Notes: generated by a model from the sequence alone, not told the origin. A stretch of 8,832 nt of DNA from Moraxellaceae bacterium AER2_44_116 (GCA_006546595.1 VIAD01000034.1:1-8832); one strand, 5' to 3'; positions 1 to 6,547 are shown, counted from the first letter of the stretch. Numbers and translations are program-made.

Positions 1-352
1 CCCTTTAAAAGGGTATCTAAATTTAAACGTTTACACAGTTTAATTTACAGGCTCTCGCTCAGTAATATTTGGCGGGGCATCCTCACCGTTATCTGACGTT
101 TGATAATCCTGTTGCATGATGCCGCTGGCTTTATTGATGGCTTAGAAGACTCCATCATTTTGGATGATGCTGTTGCAAACTATGCTTCCGTTGCGACCAA
201 AAAGCGTTTCATGCAATGGCTCAATATCTGAATTTCTCCACAACCGTAATTAGCAGCTTGAGCGACTGTCGTACAATCCATGTATTACCTGTCACAAAAA
301 CCACTGACTATTCCCTGTGATCGTTTTTTTGAAAATGATGTTTACTGTGTCA
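1..352. other. Remnant-like sequence with no intact gene
   Basis: Two short open stretches overlap on opposite strands. On the minus strand 141-40 reads as a plausible C-terminal tail (KASGIMQQDYQTSDNGEDAP ending in EREPVN) but is closed upstream by TAA at 144-142. On the plus strand 97-231 reads about 44 residues (HDAAGFIDGLEDSIILDDAV, ending MQWLNI) with a stop before it. Each looks partly coding, as if ends of two different genes had been joined. I recognise neither. A near-palindrome CCCTTTAAAAGGG opens the window. Confidence 0.35.
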
Positions 353-373
353 TTCGTCATCACTAATGACGAA
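353..373. repeat. Perfect 8-bp hairpin after the small gene
   Basis: TTCGTCAT at 353-360 and ATGACGAA at 366-373 pair exactly around a 5-base loop. It lies 17 bases beyond the stop of the 111-residue gene. There is no U-run on either side, so it is not a standard intrinsic terminator, though it could protect the 3' end of the transcript. Confidence 0.45.
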
Positions 374-389
374 GTCAGCGGTGTTTTAG

Positions 390-725
390 CTAGAATCGAA
401 GTGCTTTTTGCAGTGATAGCGAATGCGGTTTTATGCCAAAATTCTGCCACAATTTGACAGCAATATGGGGCGGAATGCGAGAAAAATACATATCCGCTCG
501 GCTGTTAAAGCCAATGACTTTACCATTCACCAGCGTCGGATTTTGATTATTTGAAACAATCGTCCAGTAGTAGTCTTGCGGCGTGATCTGCTCCGAAACC
601 CTCGACATTCGAAAATGCTTAACGCCCTTCCAGTAAGGAAGCAACCGTAACTCTAGGTTTTTACTCGATAATTCAATCGGCATTTCAGGCACAGGAATGG
701 CTAATACGTGGTGGAATTTAGTCAT
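390..725 (-). CDS. Hypothetical 111-residue protein
   Basis: I do not recognise this protein. It starts at ATG 725 (MTKFHHVLAIPVPEMP), which has an AGAGAG site seven bases upstream; a TTG nine codons earlier is open but unsupported. It has no signal peptide or membrane span. It is basic toward the C-terminus, with aromatic-rich patches such as QDYYWTIVSN and a turn-rich VNGKVIGFNSRADMYFSRIP, suggesting a small globular beta-rich protein. It stands alone: its neighbours are the hipA remnant upstream and remnant-like DNA downstream. A hairpin at 353-373 lies just after its stop. It may be accessory cargo. Confidence 0.55.
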   Translation of the reverse strand: MTKFHHVLAIPVPEMPIELSSKNLELRLLPYWKGVKHFRMSRVSEQITPQDYYWTIVSNNQNPTLVNGKVIGFNSRADMYFSRIPPHIAVKLWQNFGIKPHSLSLQKALRF

Positions 726-1096
726 ACTTATCTCTCTTATTATCTCAGCCAAACACCGATTGCCGAGTTAAACAGCTCAGCCACGCCGAGTCAACAGACA
801 TAAAACTAAAATTTTACTATTCCATATAAAACAACCAGTTAAATTAACTACTTAATTTAAGATATCAGCATATCTTACCTATTTTATGAGGTCTATGATA
901 TCAAGCATTGTATTTTGAACACTCTTGAAATATCACTCGCGTCGTGCCGAATAGCCATTTTAATTTGTACCTCAAGCAACTTGGCATAGAGTCTCCCCTA
1001 CCCCTTTCAGTCCAATCCGCACACTCAATTATCAACTTTTCAAACACGATAGGGGTTATTCATTTAAGCTATTCAGGGCATGAAAAAAGTCTAGCT
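726..1096. other. Intergenic stretch after hipA with AT-rich palindromes
   Basis: No convincing gene is visible here on either strand. A cluster of symmetric elements lies at 838-874: GTTAA-A-TTAAC (838-848), TTAA-T-TTAA (852-860) and GATAT-CAGC-ATATC (861-874), with a second GATATC about 35 bases further on. This may be a binding region for a regulator of the small gene at 725-390, or simply AT-rich sequence. Between about 944 and 1096 a plus-strand open stretch exists but lacks a ribosome binding site. Confidence 0.4.
766..794 (-). promoter_or_regulatory. Weak candidate promoter for the 111-residue protein
   Basis: On the minus strand TTGACT (794-789), a 17-base spacer and TTAACT (771-766) lie about 40 bases before the ATG at 725. 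A TG one base upstream of the -10 box would give an extended -10. The -10 box itself is poor. Confidence 0.3.
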
Positions 1097-2291
1097 CTAA
1101 TCGGCCACATAAACGGCCTGTTTAATTCTTGCCAGTAACGCATCATCGCGATAGCGTTGATCGTCTTTTAACACATCACATACCTGATCAAATGCATCAT
1201 CCAATCGTTTGAGCACTTTTTCAGCCTGATCATGACTCAAACCTAAACGAACCCCATAAGCCAACAAACTCGCTCGAATCGGAAACGTTTTACTTTTATT
1301 AAGCTTTAAAGCAAGTTTGCATCCAGCTCAGGATAAATACCCGTACAAACGACATCATACACAGGAGCTAATTTACGCGCGGCTAAAGGATGATCGTAAA
1401 CCATACCAAAATTCTTTAAGTGCGCATCGCCATCACGTAATTTACAAGACAAGGCCATGCGCTCAAACAAACGGTAATTTTGTCTAAGCGCATCTTCTCC
1501 TGCAAAAATACTGACGGCTTTAGCGATCATTTCATAGCTGCCTTCGTACTTGCGTGCGCTATTACGCCCCGTAAGCACCGCCATATCTTCAAAGCCAATC
1601 GCTGTACCATCGGCACGTCGATCAAAGCGCGACATGATCAACAACAAGCCATCATCGGATAACCAGAAATCAGGCACGTCTAAACCTGCTGCTTTTGCAA
1701 CCAACAAACACAAATATTCATTCCGAGCGATACAGAGAAAATCTAACCCTTCTGCTTTCACAATCACTGTTTCTAAAGGAAGTGACGAATGAATATCCAA
1801 TGGCGATGAGGGTATTAACGGTACTAAGGTTTTTGGTTGTACTCCTGAAATACCCGAGCCTAAAGCATAACGATCGACGAGGTGTTGAAAAAGCGCAGTG
1901 GAGGGTGAACGAAGCAGAGTCGTTAATTGTTCACCATTGACTCCTAAAAGGGGTTGGCCTGCTAAGGTATAAGTGAGCCGTCCTATTTGGTTTGAACCTG
2001 CCAGATACAGTAAAAACATATCACTGGGCGCACCCAGTCGTTTTAAACGCTCTTCTATAATATAACGCAGATACCCTTCGGGACGATTCATGGCAAATAT
2101 GCCCATTAAATCACCACTGGCATAACTTTCTTGACGAATCGGCATGACCAAAGAAACCGTACTTTCTTCAGTACTTGTCGCATAATTAAACACAAACGTG
2201 ACTCGCGGGCTAAGGTGCCACTCATGCCTTGAGGCGTCACAATATCCAAACGACGAATTTGATTAAATACGCTTTCCCATGCCATAGCCAT
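1097..2291 (-). pseudogene. hipA: HipA-type serine/threonine kinase toxin, broken by two frameshifts
   Basis: The full reading needs three frames. Frame one runs 2291-2196 (MAMAWESVFNQIRRLD to GTLARESR). Frame two runs 2193-1309, carrying most of the protein: SVSL-like motif VSLVMPIR, the ATP/autophosphorylation loop GSGISGVQPK, the catalytic RDGDAHLKNFG and the metal-site YDVV. Frame three runs 1309-1097 (LKLNKSKTFPIRASLLAYG, then an Asp/Lys-rich helix to AVYVAD). Each junction is repaired by one added base: in the T-run at 2196-2194 (restoring R-F-V-F-N) and at 1311-1310 (restoring PELDANL-A-LKLN). The reconstructed protein is about 398 residues, near family size, and its catalytic residues are intact. 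HipA phosphorylates a tRNA synthetase such as GltX to induce dormancy. The longest continuous fragment, 2193-1306, starts at GTG and lacks both ends. Either this is a genuine pseudogene or both gaps are single-base sequence errors. Confidence 0.8.
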
Positions 2292-2566
2292 TAATCATCC
2301 TCAAAAAAAATATCGGCCAACTCTTCAAAAACCACTGCTTTTTGAGGACGTAACACCAACTCATAGCCTAAAGCATTGGCCATTCGAGTAAATTCAACTA
2401 AGCCAACATTGTGTGCACTTTCTGCATTGGTGATGGTGCGTCGGGATAATAAACAACGCTCTGCAAGTTGCTGTTGAGTGATTTTTTTATGACGACGTAA
2501 GCCTTTGAGTTCCGTCGATAACTTCTCTACGTTATTGATCGGATGAATGAGCGTATTCATGCGCAT
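2291..2566 (-). CDS. hipB: HipB-type antitoxin, XRE-family DNA-binding protein
   Basis: This 91-residue protein has a Cro/C1-type helix-turn-helix at about 15-68: LRRHKKITQQQLAERCLLSRRTITNAES, then LVEFTRMANALGYEL. The short acidic tail (EELADIFFEDD) is typical in length for HipB-like antitoxins. It is expected to repress its own promoter as a dimer and to bind and neutralise HipA. Start choices are ATG at 2566 or Met3 at 2560; neither has a strong Shine-Dalgarno. The stop overlaps the hipA start by one base (TAATG), the usual coupled antitoxin-first arrangement. The gene appears intact while its partner is not. An orphan antitoxin of this kind could persist as a repressor, but it cannot serve a toxin that is not made. 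Confidence 0.85.
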   Translation of the reverse strand: MRMNTLIHPINNVEKLSTELKGLRRHKKITQQQLAERCLLSRRTITNAESAHNVGLVEFTRMANALGYELVLRPQKAVVFEELADIFFEDD

Positions 2567-2584
2567 GTCTGCATTTAAAAGGTA

Positions 2585-2603
2585 GTAATGCGCACTATAT
2601 TAC
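2585..2603. promoter_or_regulatory. Candidate HipB operator overlapping the -10 box
   Basis: GTAAT at 2585-2589 and ATTAC at 2599-2603 form a 5-base inverted repeat with a 9-base spacer. This geometry is like the classical HipB operator (short half-sites separated by about 8 bases). It covers the predicted -10 box, where a repressor would block transcription. A second palindrome, CATGCGCATG (2558-2567), spans the hipB start codon. Confidence 0.4.
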
Positions 2604-2621
2604 GCTTTATGGAGAAAGTCA
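2594..2621 (-). promoter_or_regulatory. Putative hipB promoter
   Basis: On the minus strand TGACTT (2621-2616), a 16-base spacer and TATAGT (2599-2594) form a reasonable sigma70-type promoter 28 bases before the hipB ATG. It lies between the LOTUS-like gene and hipB, so the toxin-antitoxin locus probably has its own autoregulated promoter. Confidence 0.45.
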
Positions 2622-2663
2622 TCTGTGGATGAGTCATTCGCTCGTGTGATTTCCCTCTCATGT

Positions 2664-3377
2664 TTAGGTGTTCACCGTTAGGTCGGGATGATCTTTCATC
2701 AGGTCTTTCACTAACTTTTCGAAATTAGAGTAACCATAGGATGCACAGCTAAAATCTCGACACGCTTTTTTAATGCCTAGCCGTAACTGCTCCAATGACA
2801 TTGGACTTTTATTAGCCTCCCTGTTACGGGCAAGCTCATAGATAAGTGCTCGTAATGCCTCCCGACTAACCAGATGATGCGGAAGCGTAGGATCTTCGCC
2901 CGGTGTAAAAAGAATATCGCTCGGCTCATCACTGACCAAGCGCATCAACATCTTTTTAGAAAGACGATCACAGACGACTGTAAAGTACTCCATCGACAGT
3001 AATAACTGGCTAAGCGAGCTGTATTCCTTAGGCCAATGAAATCCTGAATGTGGACTCCTTAAATACAACGCCACATCGCCAACATTTGCCCAACGATTCG
3101 CATACTGAAGCATAGAAAACGCATGATCGACCATCTGATCGTTGGTCAACTTTCTCTGCTGAACATCTGTTTTTAAATACTCGGTATTTAAGGTGATCTT
3201 CCAACCTGTCACCGACTTATCTCCTTGAAGAAATAACAAGGCAGGATGTGCTGCCAATAACACAGACCATGAATGATACTCCGTATCAGCAATCCTAAAC
3301 ATCGGCTCTAGGGTATAAAAAACAGAGGTGATTTCGTCGATCGTCACTTGTGAAGCTTTATTAGCTTTTGATGGCAA
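2664..3377 (-). CDS. LOTUS/OST-HTH-like repeat protein, in frame with the NYN RNase
   Basis: This 237-residue reading frame follows the NYN stop codon directly and in the same frame. Three segments resemble LOTUS (OST-HTH) domains. Residues about 12-64 hold the back half of one (YHSWSVLLAAHPALLFL then a strand WKITL). Residues about 84-148 hold a full one (ANVGDVALYLRS, EYSSLSQLLLSMEYFTV). Residues about 172-235 hold another (MSLEQLRLGIKKACRDF, ASYGYSNFEKLVKDLM). In known proteins LOTUS domains bind RNA, often G-rich or structured, and in bacteria they are commonly fused to NYN nucleases. The first possible start is TTG at 3377 with no clear ribosome binding site; GTG at codon 11 and ATG at codon 26 are alternatives. 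The poor start and shared frame suggest that it was originally the C-terminal half of the NYN protein. Confidence 0.65.
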   Translation of the reverse strand: MPSKANKASQVTIDEITSVFYTLEPMFRIADTEYHSWSVLLAAHPALLFLQGDKSVTGWKITLNTEYLKTDVQQRKLTNDQMVDHAFSMLQYANRWANVGDVALYLRSPHSGFHWPKEYSSLSQLLLSMEYFTVVCDRLSKKMLMRLVSDEPSDILFTPGEDPTLPHHLVSREALRALIYELARNREANKSPMSLEQLRLGIKKACRDFSCASYGYSNFEKLVKDLMKDHPDLTVNT

Positions 3378-4496
3378 TCACTTGAATACTGTCAAATAGC
3401 CTTTTATTGGCCAGACGTTGATCTTCCTTATTTTTACTTTTGTTGTGTGGTTGTTTTTTTGGGATGACTCAGCCGACACCTCCCCTTTCGTCGGTTGATA
3501 GCGGACATAATATTGCCCTAACGCACCTTCGGGATGACCCAGATGCAAATAATCAATCGCCGCGACAAACTCCATCATCTTTCGATATTGGGGTCTGTAT
3601 TTTTGGTAACAGCTATGCGGTTGTATCGCTGTCGTCAATAAAGATAATGCTAACCATTCCCGCTGTGGATACAGGGCAAAAACATCTAATAGGGCGTTAT
3701 GAAGTGCGTTATCAGAACTCACTTGTGTATTATGGGTAGATGATTTCACGGGTAAGGGAATCATCGTCAGATCTGTTTGAGACTCTTTTTTAGCGTGAGA
3801 CATCTCTGTTTTCGATGCCATATTCTGTGCAGTCGATGTGACGAGTGGCTGTGTATTTGTACTTACCTGCTGAGTCGCTTTCGTATGTTTTTTATCGTGA
3901 ATCAGAATAAAGTTATCACAGGCGTGTTGATAAGCCTCTACGGTATGCGCCTGCCTTACCCCATAAACACGGTATCCACTGGCACGCAAGCGTAAGACTA
4001 ACGGCGTAAAATCACTGTCACTGCTCACTAAACAAAAGGCGTTTACCTGCGAATCCTGATGTAACACATCCATCACATCAATCATTAACGCCATATCGGC
4101 AGTGCTTTTCCCTTTCACATAACGGTTTTGTTGTACACACTGGAGCGGATGTCGGCATTCTGCTTCATACCATAATGACTCTTTTTGGCCACGCCAATCG
4201 GCATAGGCACGGATGAATAAAGGTCTACCCAGTTGCTGAATTTGCGTCAAAATAGTATCAATATGGATAGCCGAAATATTTTCGGCATCAATGAACACGG
4301 CTATGACAGGAGGTGAAGATGCGATTGGTCGATCGCTTTGTAGCCAATCCCGCATTTTTTGCAGGCGATTTATTGGATAATCTAGCCAAGAATATCGGCG
4401 CATACAGTCCATCCAGCACAGGATATGCGGCAATGTCTTGCGCTTTTGACGCGTCAAGCATTGCCGCTGAGTGATTAAATCACTGCACATTTTCAT
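3378..4496 (-). CDS. NYN (PIN-like) domain ribonuclease with C-terminal winged-helix-like region
   Basis: This is a 372-residue protein. Residues about 64-200 are a clear NYN/LabA-type domain with all acidic signature motifs: FIDAEN (D70, N73), KGKSTADMALMIDVM (D134, D140) and SSDSDFTPL (D160, D162). The family is a metal-dependent RNase of the PIN-like fold. A Ser/Thr/Gln/Lys-rich linker spans 202-262. Residues about 264-335 (ALHNALLDVFALY... to GQYYVRYQP) look like a winged helix, possibly a diverged OST-HTH. The first 60 residues are Cys/Arg-rich and unrecognised; initiation at Met29 or Met32 is possible because the ATG at 4496 has only a weak AAAAG site. The stop is TGA (3380-3378) and the next codons continue in the same frame into the LOTUS-like protein, so this may be the front of one longer protein of about 610 residues. 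The gene lies 43 bases after the nuclease gene. Confidence 0.85.
   Translation of the reverse strand: MKMCSDLITQRQCLTRQKRKTLPHILCWMDCMRRYSWLDYPINRLQKMRDWLQSDRPIASSPPVIAVFIDAENISAIHIDTILTQIQQLGRPLFIRAYADWRGQKESLWYEAECRHPLQCVQQNRYVKGKSTADMALMIDVMDVLHQDSQVNAFCLVSSDSDFTPLVLRLRASGYRVYGVRQAHTVEAYQHACDNFILIHDKKHTKATQQVSTNTQPLVTSTAQNMASKTEMSHAKKESQTDLTMIPLPVKSSTHNTQVSSDNALHNALLDVFALYPQREWLALSLLTTAIQPHSCYQKYRPQYRKMMEFVAAIDYLHLGHPEGALGQYYVRYQPTKGEVSAESSQKNNHTTKVKIRKINVWPIKGYLTVFK
4470..4484. repeat. 15-base perfect palindrome at the 5' end of the NYN gene
   Basis: AGTGATT-A-AATCACT is a perfect odd palindrome 12 bases inside the NYN reading frame, partly overlapping the start-codon hairpin. It could be an operator, which would imply a later start for the gene, or an additional RNA stem, or a coincidence of coding sequence. 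Confidence 0.35.
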
Positions 4497-4511
4497 CTTT
4501 TAGGTGCAGTG
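4481..4511 (-). promoter_or_regulatory. Hairpin enclosing the start codon of the NYN gene
   Basis: CACTGCAC at 4481-4488 and GTGCAGTG at 4504-4511 are exact reverse complements with a 15-base gap. In the minus-strand RNA the first ATG (4496-4494) and its weak AAAAG site sit in the loop, and the stem starts at the second ATG. Such a fold could limit initiation or be bound by the encoded RNA-processing protein. The pairing is exact, the regulatory role is inferred. Confidence 0.45.
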
Positions 4512-4539
4512 CAATCCATGTCGTCTCTCAATAAAAGCC

Positions 4540-5655
4540 TTATTGAATCACTGTCCTGAGATGTAATATGTGATCCCTTGCAGCCACCGCCTCGTTCAGC
4601 GTCGTAAATACGGCTGCTTGTATTAAAGGTTTTTCTGCCAAAATACGCGTCGCCATCGTCGTATAGGATCTTTTACTGATCGCTCCGTTATGTGAGCTGA
4701 GCAGTACAACGCTGCCATGATTTGCACCTGAGACGATGCGGATAAGGATGGGATCTGCCCCTGTTTTTTGAAATTCGTCGATGATCAACGCCAATGTACC
4801 CTGTGATTCACGGCTAATATCGTCAGCAATCTTCGCTATTTTTTTCACTTGCTGGCAGCCTTTACAGGCATTTTCACTATATGCCTGTCGAGACGCGCTT
4901 TGAAAAATCTGTGAAAATGCATAAATATTGAACACAGAATTATGACCATGCCGACAAACAACATGGACATGATCGGGGGAAACCTCGATGGCGGGACGTT
5001 GATAGTGATAAAAACCCTTCGACATCGTGCGTATTTTATCGGGCCAATTATTAAAGATCAGTCGAATATCTTGCATGCCACATAGTGTTTTGGGATCAAA
5101 CGGTGTCACAGGGCGACCTAATTCGTGTAACAGACGATCGCGCTCAGCCAGTAACACATCGATCAATAGCTTACCCGAAAGCTCTCTTTTCTTTACCACA
5201 TCGTAAGTCGCAATGCGGCGTAGCTTGTCGCCAAGCAACTCTGTTTTCAGCGCATCGCGATGTTGCTGCTTGCTAAAACGTTCAGTTTGATTCTGTTTAG
5301 CTTTACCATAGATCGGACGATAATGGGGTCCACCGTCCATTTCATAATACAAATCCGCTTCTTCTACATACATATCCATAAAAAGCCGATGTTTAGGACT
5401 CTCTGCGCTGGCGAGTTTCACCTCGTTTTTCACGCTTAAACCCGCATGAGTCAATAAGATATAGAATAAAAAATGTGCTGCTGAATGTCGTCCACCCGAG
5501 ATCGGCAGGAGTTTTTTTCCCTTTAACAGATCATTCCAATTGATCGACAACTCATTCGCAACCACACCATACGTCGGCGAAATGACCTTCACTTTAATAC
5601 TCAGCTCTAGAGAAGAGCCGTAAGTTATTCGCCACAAACTCCGCAATATCGGCAT
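4540..5655 (-). CDS. C-terminal part of the split protein: Vsr/PD-(D/E)XK-like nuclease domain plus treble-clef module
   Basis: This is a 371-residue frame. Its first 15 or so residues (MPILRSLWRITYGSS) look like out-of-frame translation of the preceding gene, and real coding probably begins near ELSIKVKV. Residues 20-54 (KVISPTYGV...NDLLKGKKLLPIS) match the shape of a treble-clef module whose ligands are replaced. Residues about 55-155 form a Vsr-like PD-(D/E)XK domain: E78, D94 in LFMDMY, E105 in YYEMDGGPHY with H111, then RDALK (D134, K137) and KLRRI. Residues 234-267 form another module (CRHG, then CKGC). The domain suggests a DNA endonuclease, with the zinc modules providing recognition. 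The ATG at 5655 lacks a clear binding site, which supports a frameshifted single gene over two genes. The stop is 43 bases before the NYN gene, so they probably share a transcript. Confidence 0.75.
   Translation of the reverse strand: MPILRSLWRITYGSSLELSIKVKVISPTYGVVANELSINWNDLLKGKKLLPISGGRHSAAHFLFYILLTHAGLSVKNEVKLASAESPKHRLFMDMYVEEADLYYEMDGGPHYRPIYGKAKQNQTERFSKQQHRDALKTELLGDKLRRIATYDVVKKRELSGKLLIDVLLAERDRLLHELGRPVTPFDPKTLCGMQDIRLIFNNWPDKIRTMSKGFYHYQRPAIEVSPDHVHVVCRHGHNSVFNIYAFSQIFQSASRQAYSENACKGCQQVKKIAKIADDISRESQGTLALIIDEFQKTGADPILIRIVSGANHGSVVLLSSHNGAISKRSYTTMATRILAEKPLIQAAVFTTLNEAVAARDHILHLRTVIQ
5594..5655 (-). other. Frame break joining the two nuclease halves
   Basis: The upstream frame ends with TAA at 5596-5594 while the downstream frame is already open from 5655. 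Joining them needs a +1 shift, that is one extra base or two missing bases, somewhere in this overlap. Natural-looking protein passes from FVANNLRLFS in one frame to ELSIKVKV in the other. I see no prfB-like CTT-TGA or other known slip site, so a mutation or a sequence error is more likely than programmed frameshifting. Confidence 0.6.
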
Positions 5656-6508
5656 CTATTTCGTCAGGAGTAGAGAGTAATGCCAACCTCACACCGATGG
5701 CATCAAACGTTTTTTCGCCGTCAAAAAACTGTCTCACGGTTGTCGAAGTCAGCTCGTTTTGTTTCGGCTGACAGATGAAGCAAGGGCTTCGTTTTTCTGT
5801 CCTTCGCGAACCTGAGACCACTTTTTTCAATTCAAACGGCGTGTATTTTTTAGGCAATTCACCGTGTATCGCACATTGAACTTCCAAGGGCTCATCCCCG
5901 CGTACGAGTCGTACATCATGTTCATCAATGGTGGGATAATCGGATAAAAAGACATTAAAAGGCGCGAGCAATTCGGTATGTATACGCCCTAAGGTATAGG
6001 TTTGTTTGAGCTGATACGCAGCGACCGAACAACAATATTGATGTTGTAAGAGCGCACGAATCGAATGATTGAATTGGCCATGCTGACAACGGCACGGAAT
6101 TTTGCCGACTAATAACGGCAGTTTTTCGGTGTTGTACGGCGCAACGGTGGTATCTAAAGTGACTTGCCCGTGGGTGACTAGGGTTAGATATTGTGCTAAT
6201 TCACTGGGAGTTTTTACCCAACTCGAAGGCACTAATTTATCACACACGGGACAAAATCGTTTTTTGCCGTAGCAAAAACTTTTCGGCGTTAAGCCGCTTA
6301 ATTGCAAACCGCAATCATGCCTCATGACGCAGGATTGATCTAACAGGGTAAAGTCAGAGATGACTTTCCATCCCATTTCAGCTAAGCGTGCAGAGACTTC
6401 TGTCTCAGTGAGACGGCATGGTGATGGGCCTCTTGTGGATTTTTTAGTAGAAGTGGAGCGTGATAATGGGTCGGATTTTGGGCGCAACAATGCCTGACGT
6501 TTCGTCAT
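5594..6508 (-). CDS. N-terminal part of a split treble-clef/Vsr-like nuclease protein (zinc-module array)
   Basis: This 304-residue frame has a clear start: an ATG at 6508 preceded by AAGGA with 7-base spacing. After a basic Ser/Thr/Lys-rich N-terminus (1-30), it carries repeated modules of the type 'C..HG......CxxC', seen in treble-clef fingers of phage and homing-type nucleases. Module 1 has C60, H64 and C66 with CPVC at 86-89. Module 2 has C139, C141 and H143, with a weaker C159-C160 partner. Module 3 has C212-AI-H215 with C243-FI-C246. The last residues (DEIDADIAEFVANNLRLFS) look like genuine protein, but the frame then stops. The continuation of the family pattern lies in the overlapping frame starting before 5600, so this is probably the first half of one protein of about 655 residues. 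The likely role is DNA binding and targeting. Family membership is inferred from motif spacing. Confidence 0.7.
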   Translation of the reverse strand: MTKRQALLRPKSDPLSRSTSTKKSTRGPSPCRLTETEVSARLAEMGWKVISDFTLLDQSCVMRHDCGLQLSGLTPKSFCYGKKRFCPVCDKLVPSSWVKTPSELAQYLTLVTHGQVTLDTTVAPYNTEKLPLLVGKIPCRCQHGQFNHSIRALLQHQYCCSVAAYQLKQTYTLGRIHTELLAPFNVFLSDYPTIDEHDVRLVRGDEPLEVQCAIHGELPKKYTPFELKKVVSGSRRTEKRSPCFICQPKQNELTSTTVRQFFDGEKTFDAIGVRLALLSTPDEIDADIAEFVANNLRLFSRAEY

Positions 6509-6522
6509 GATGATTTCCTTGA

Positions 6523-6535
6523 GATGTTAAACATC
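6523..6535. promoter_or_regulatory. Perfect odd palindrome next to the ribosome binding site
   Basis: GATGTT-A-AACATC is a perfect 13-base palindrome ending a few bases upstream of the AAGGA ribosome binding site of the zinc-module protein. It could be an operator or a short hairpin controlling ribosome access. No regulator is identified and chance is possible. Confidence 0.3.
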
Positions 6536-6547
6536 CCATCACCACGG

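Noticed and set aside
944..1138. Plus-strand 64-residue open frame starting with GTG
   Set aside because: It has no ribosome binding site, its 3' part is antisense to the hipA C-terminus, and I recognise nothing in it; all other genes are on the minus strand.
1300..1315. Programmed -1 frameshifting at CTTTAAAG in hipA
   Set aside because: The frame phase does not allow tRNA re-pairing at a standard X-XXY-YYZ heptamer; one missing base restoring the LALKLN motif explains it better.
1480..1940. Three plus-strand open frames opposite hipA
   Set aside because: They lie antisense to strongly conserved HipA kinase motifs and show no recognisable protein.
4528..4546. Inverted repeat TCAATAA/TTATTGA at the end of the nuclease gene as a terminator
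   Set aside because: The stem is AT-rich and weak and lacks a U-run, so it is unlikely to separate the nuclease from the NYN gene.
5594..5655. Programmed ribosomal frameshifting in the nuclease gene
   Set aside because: A +1 shift would be needed, but no CTT-TGA-like slip site, upstream Shine-Dalgarno-like spacer or clear stimulatory hairpin is visible; mutation or sequence error is simpler.
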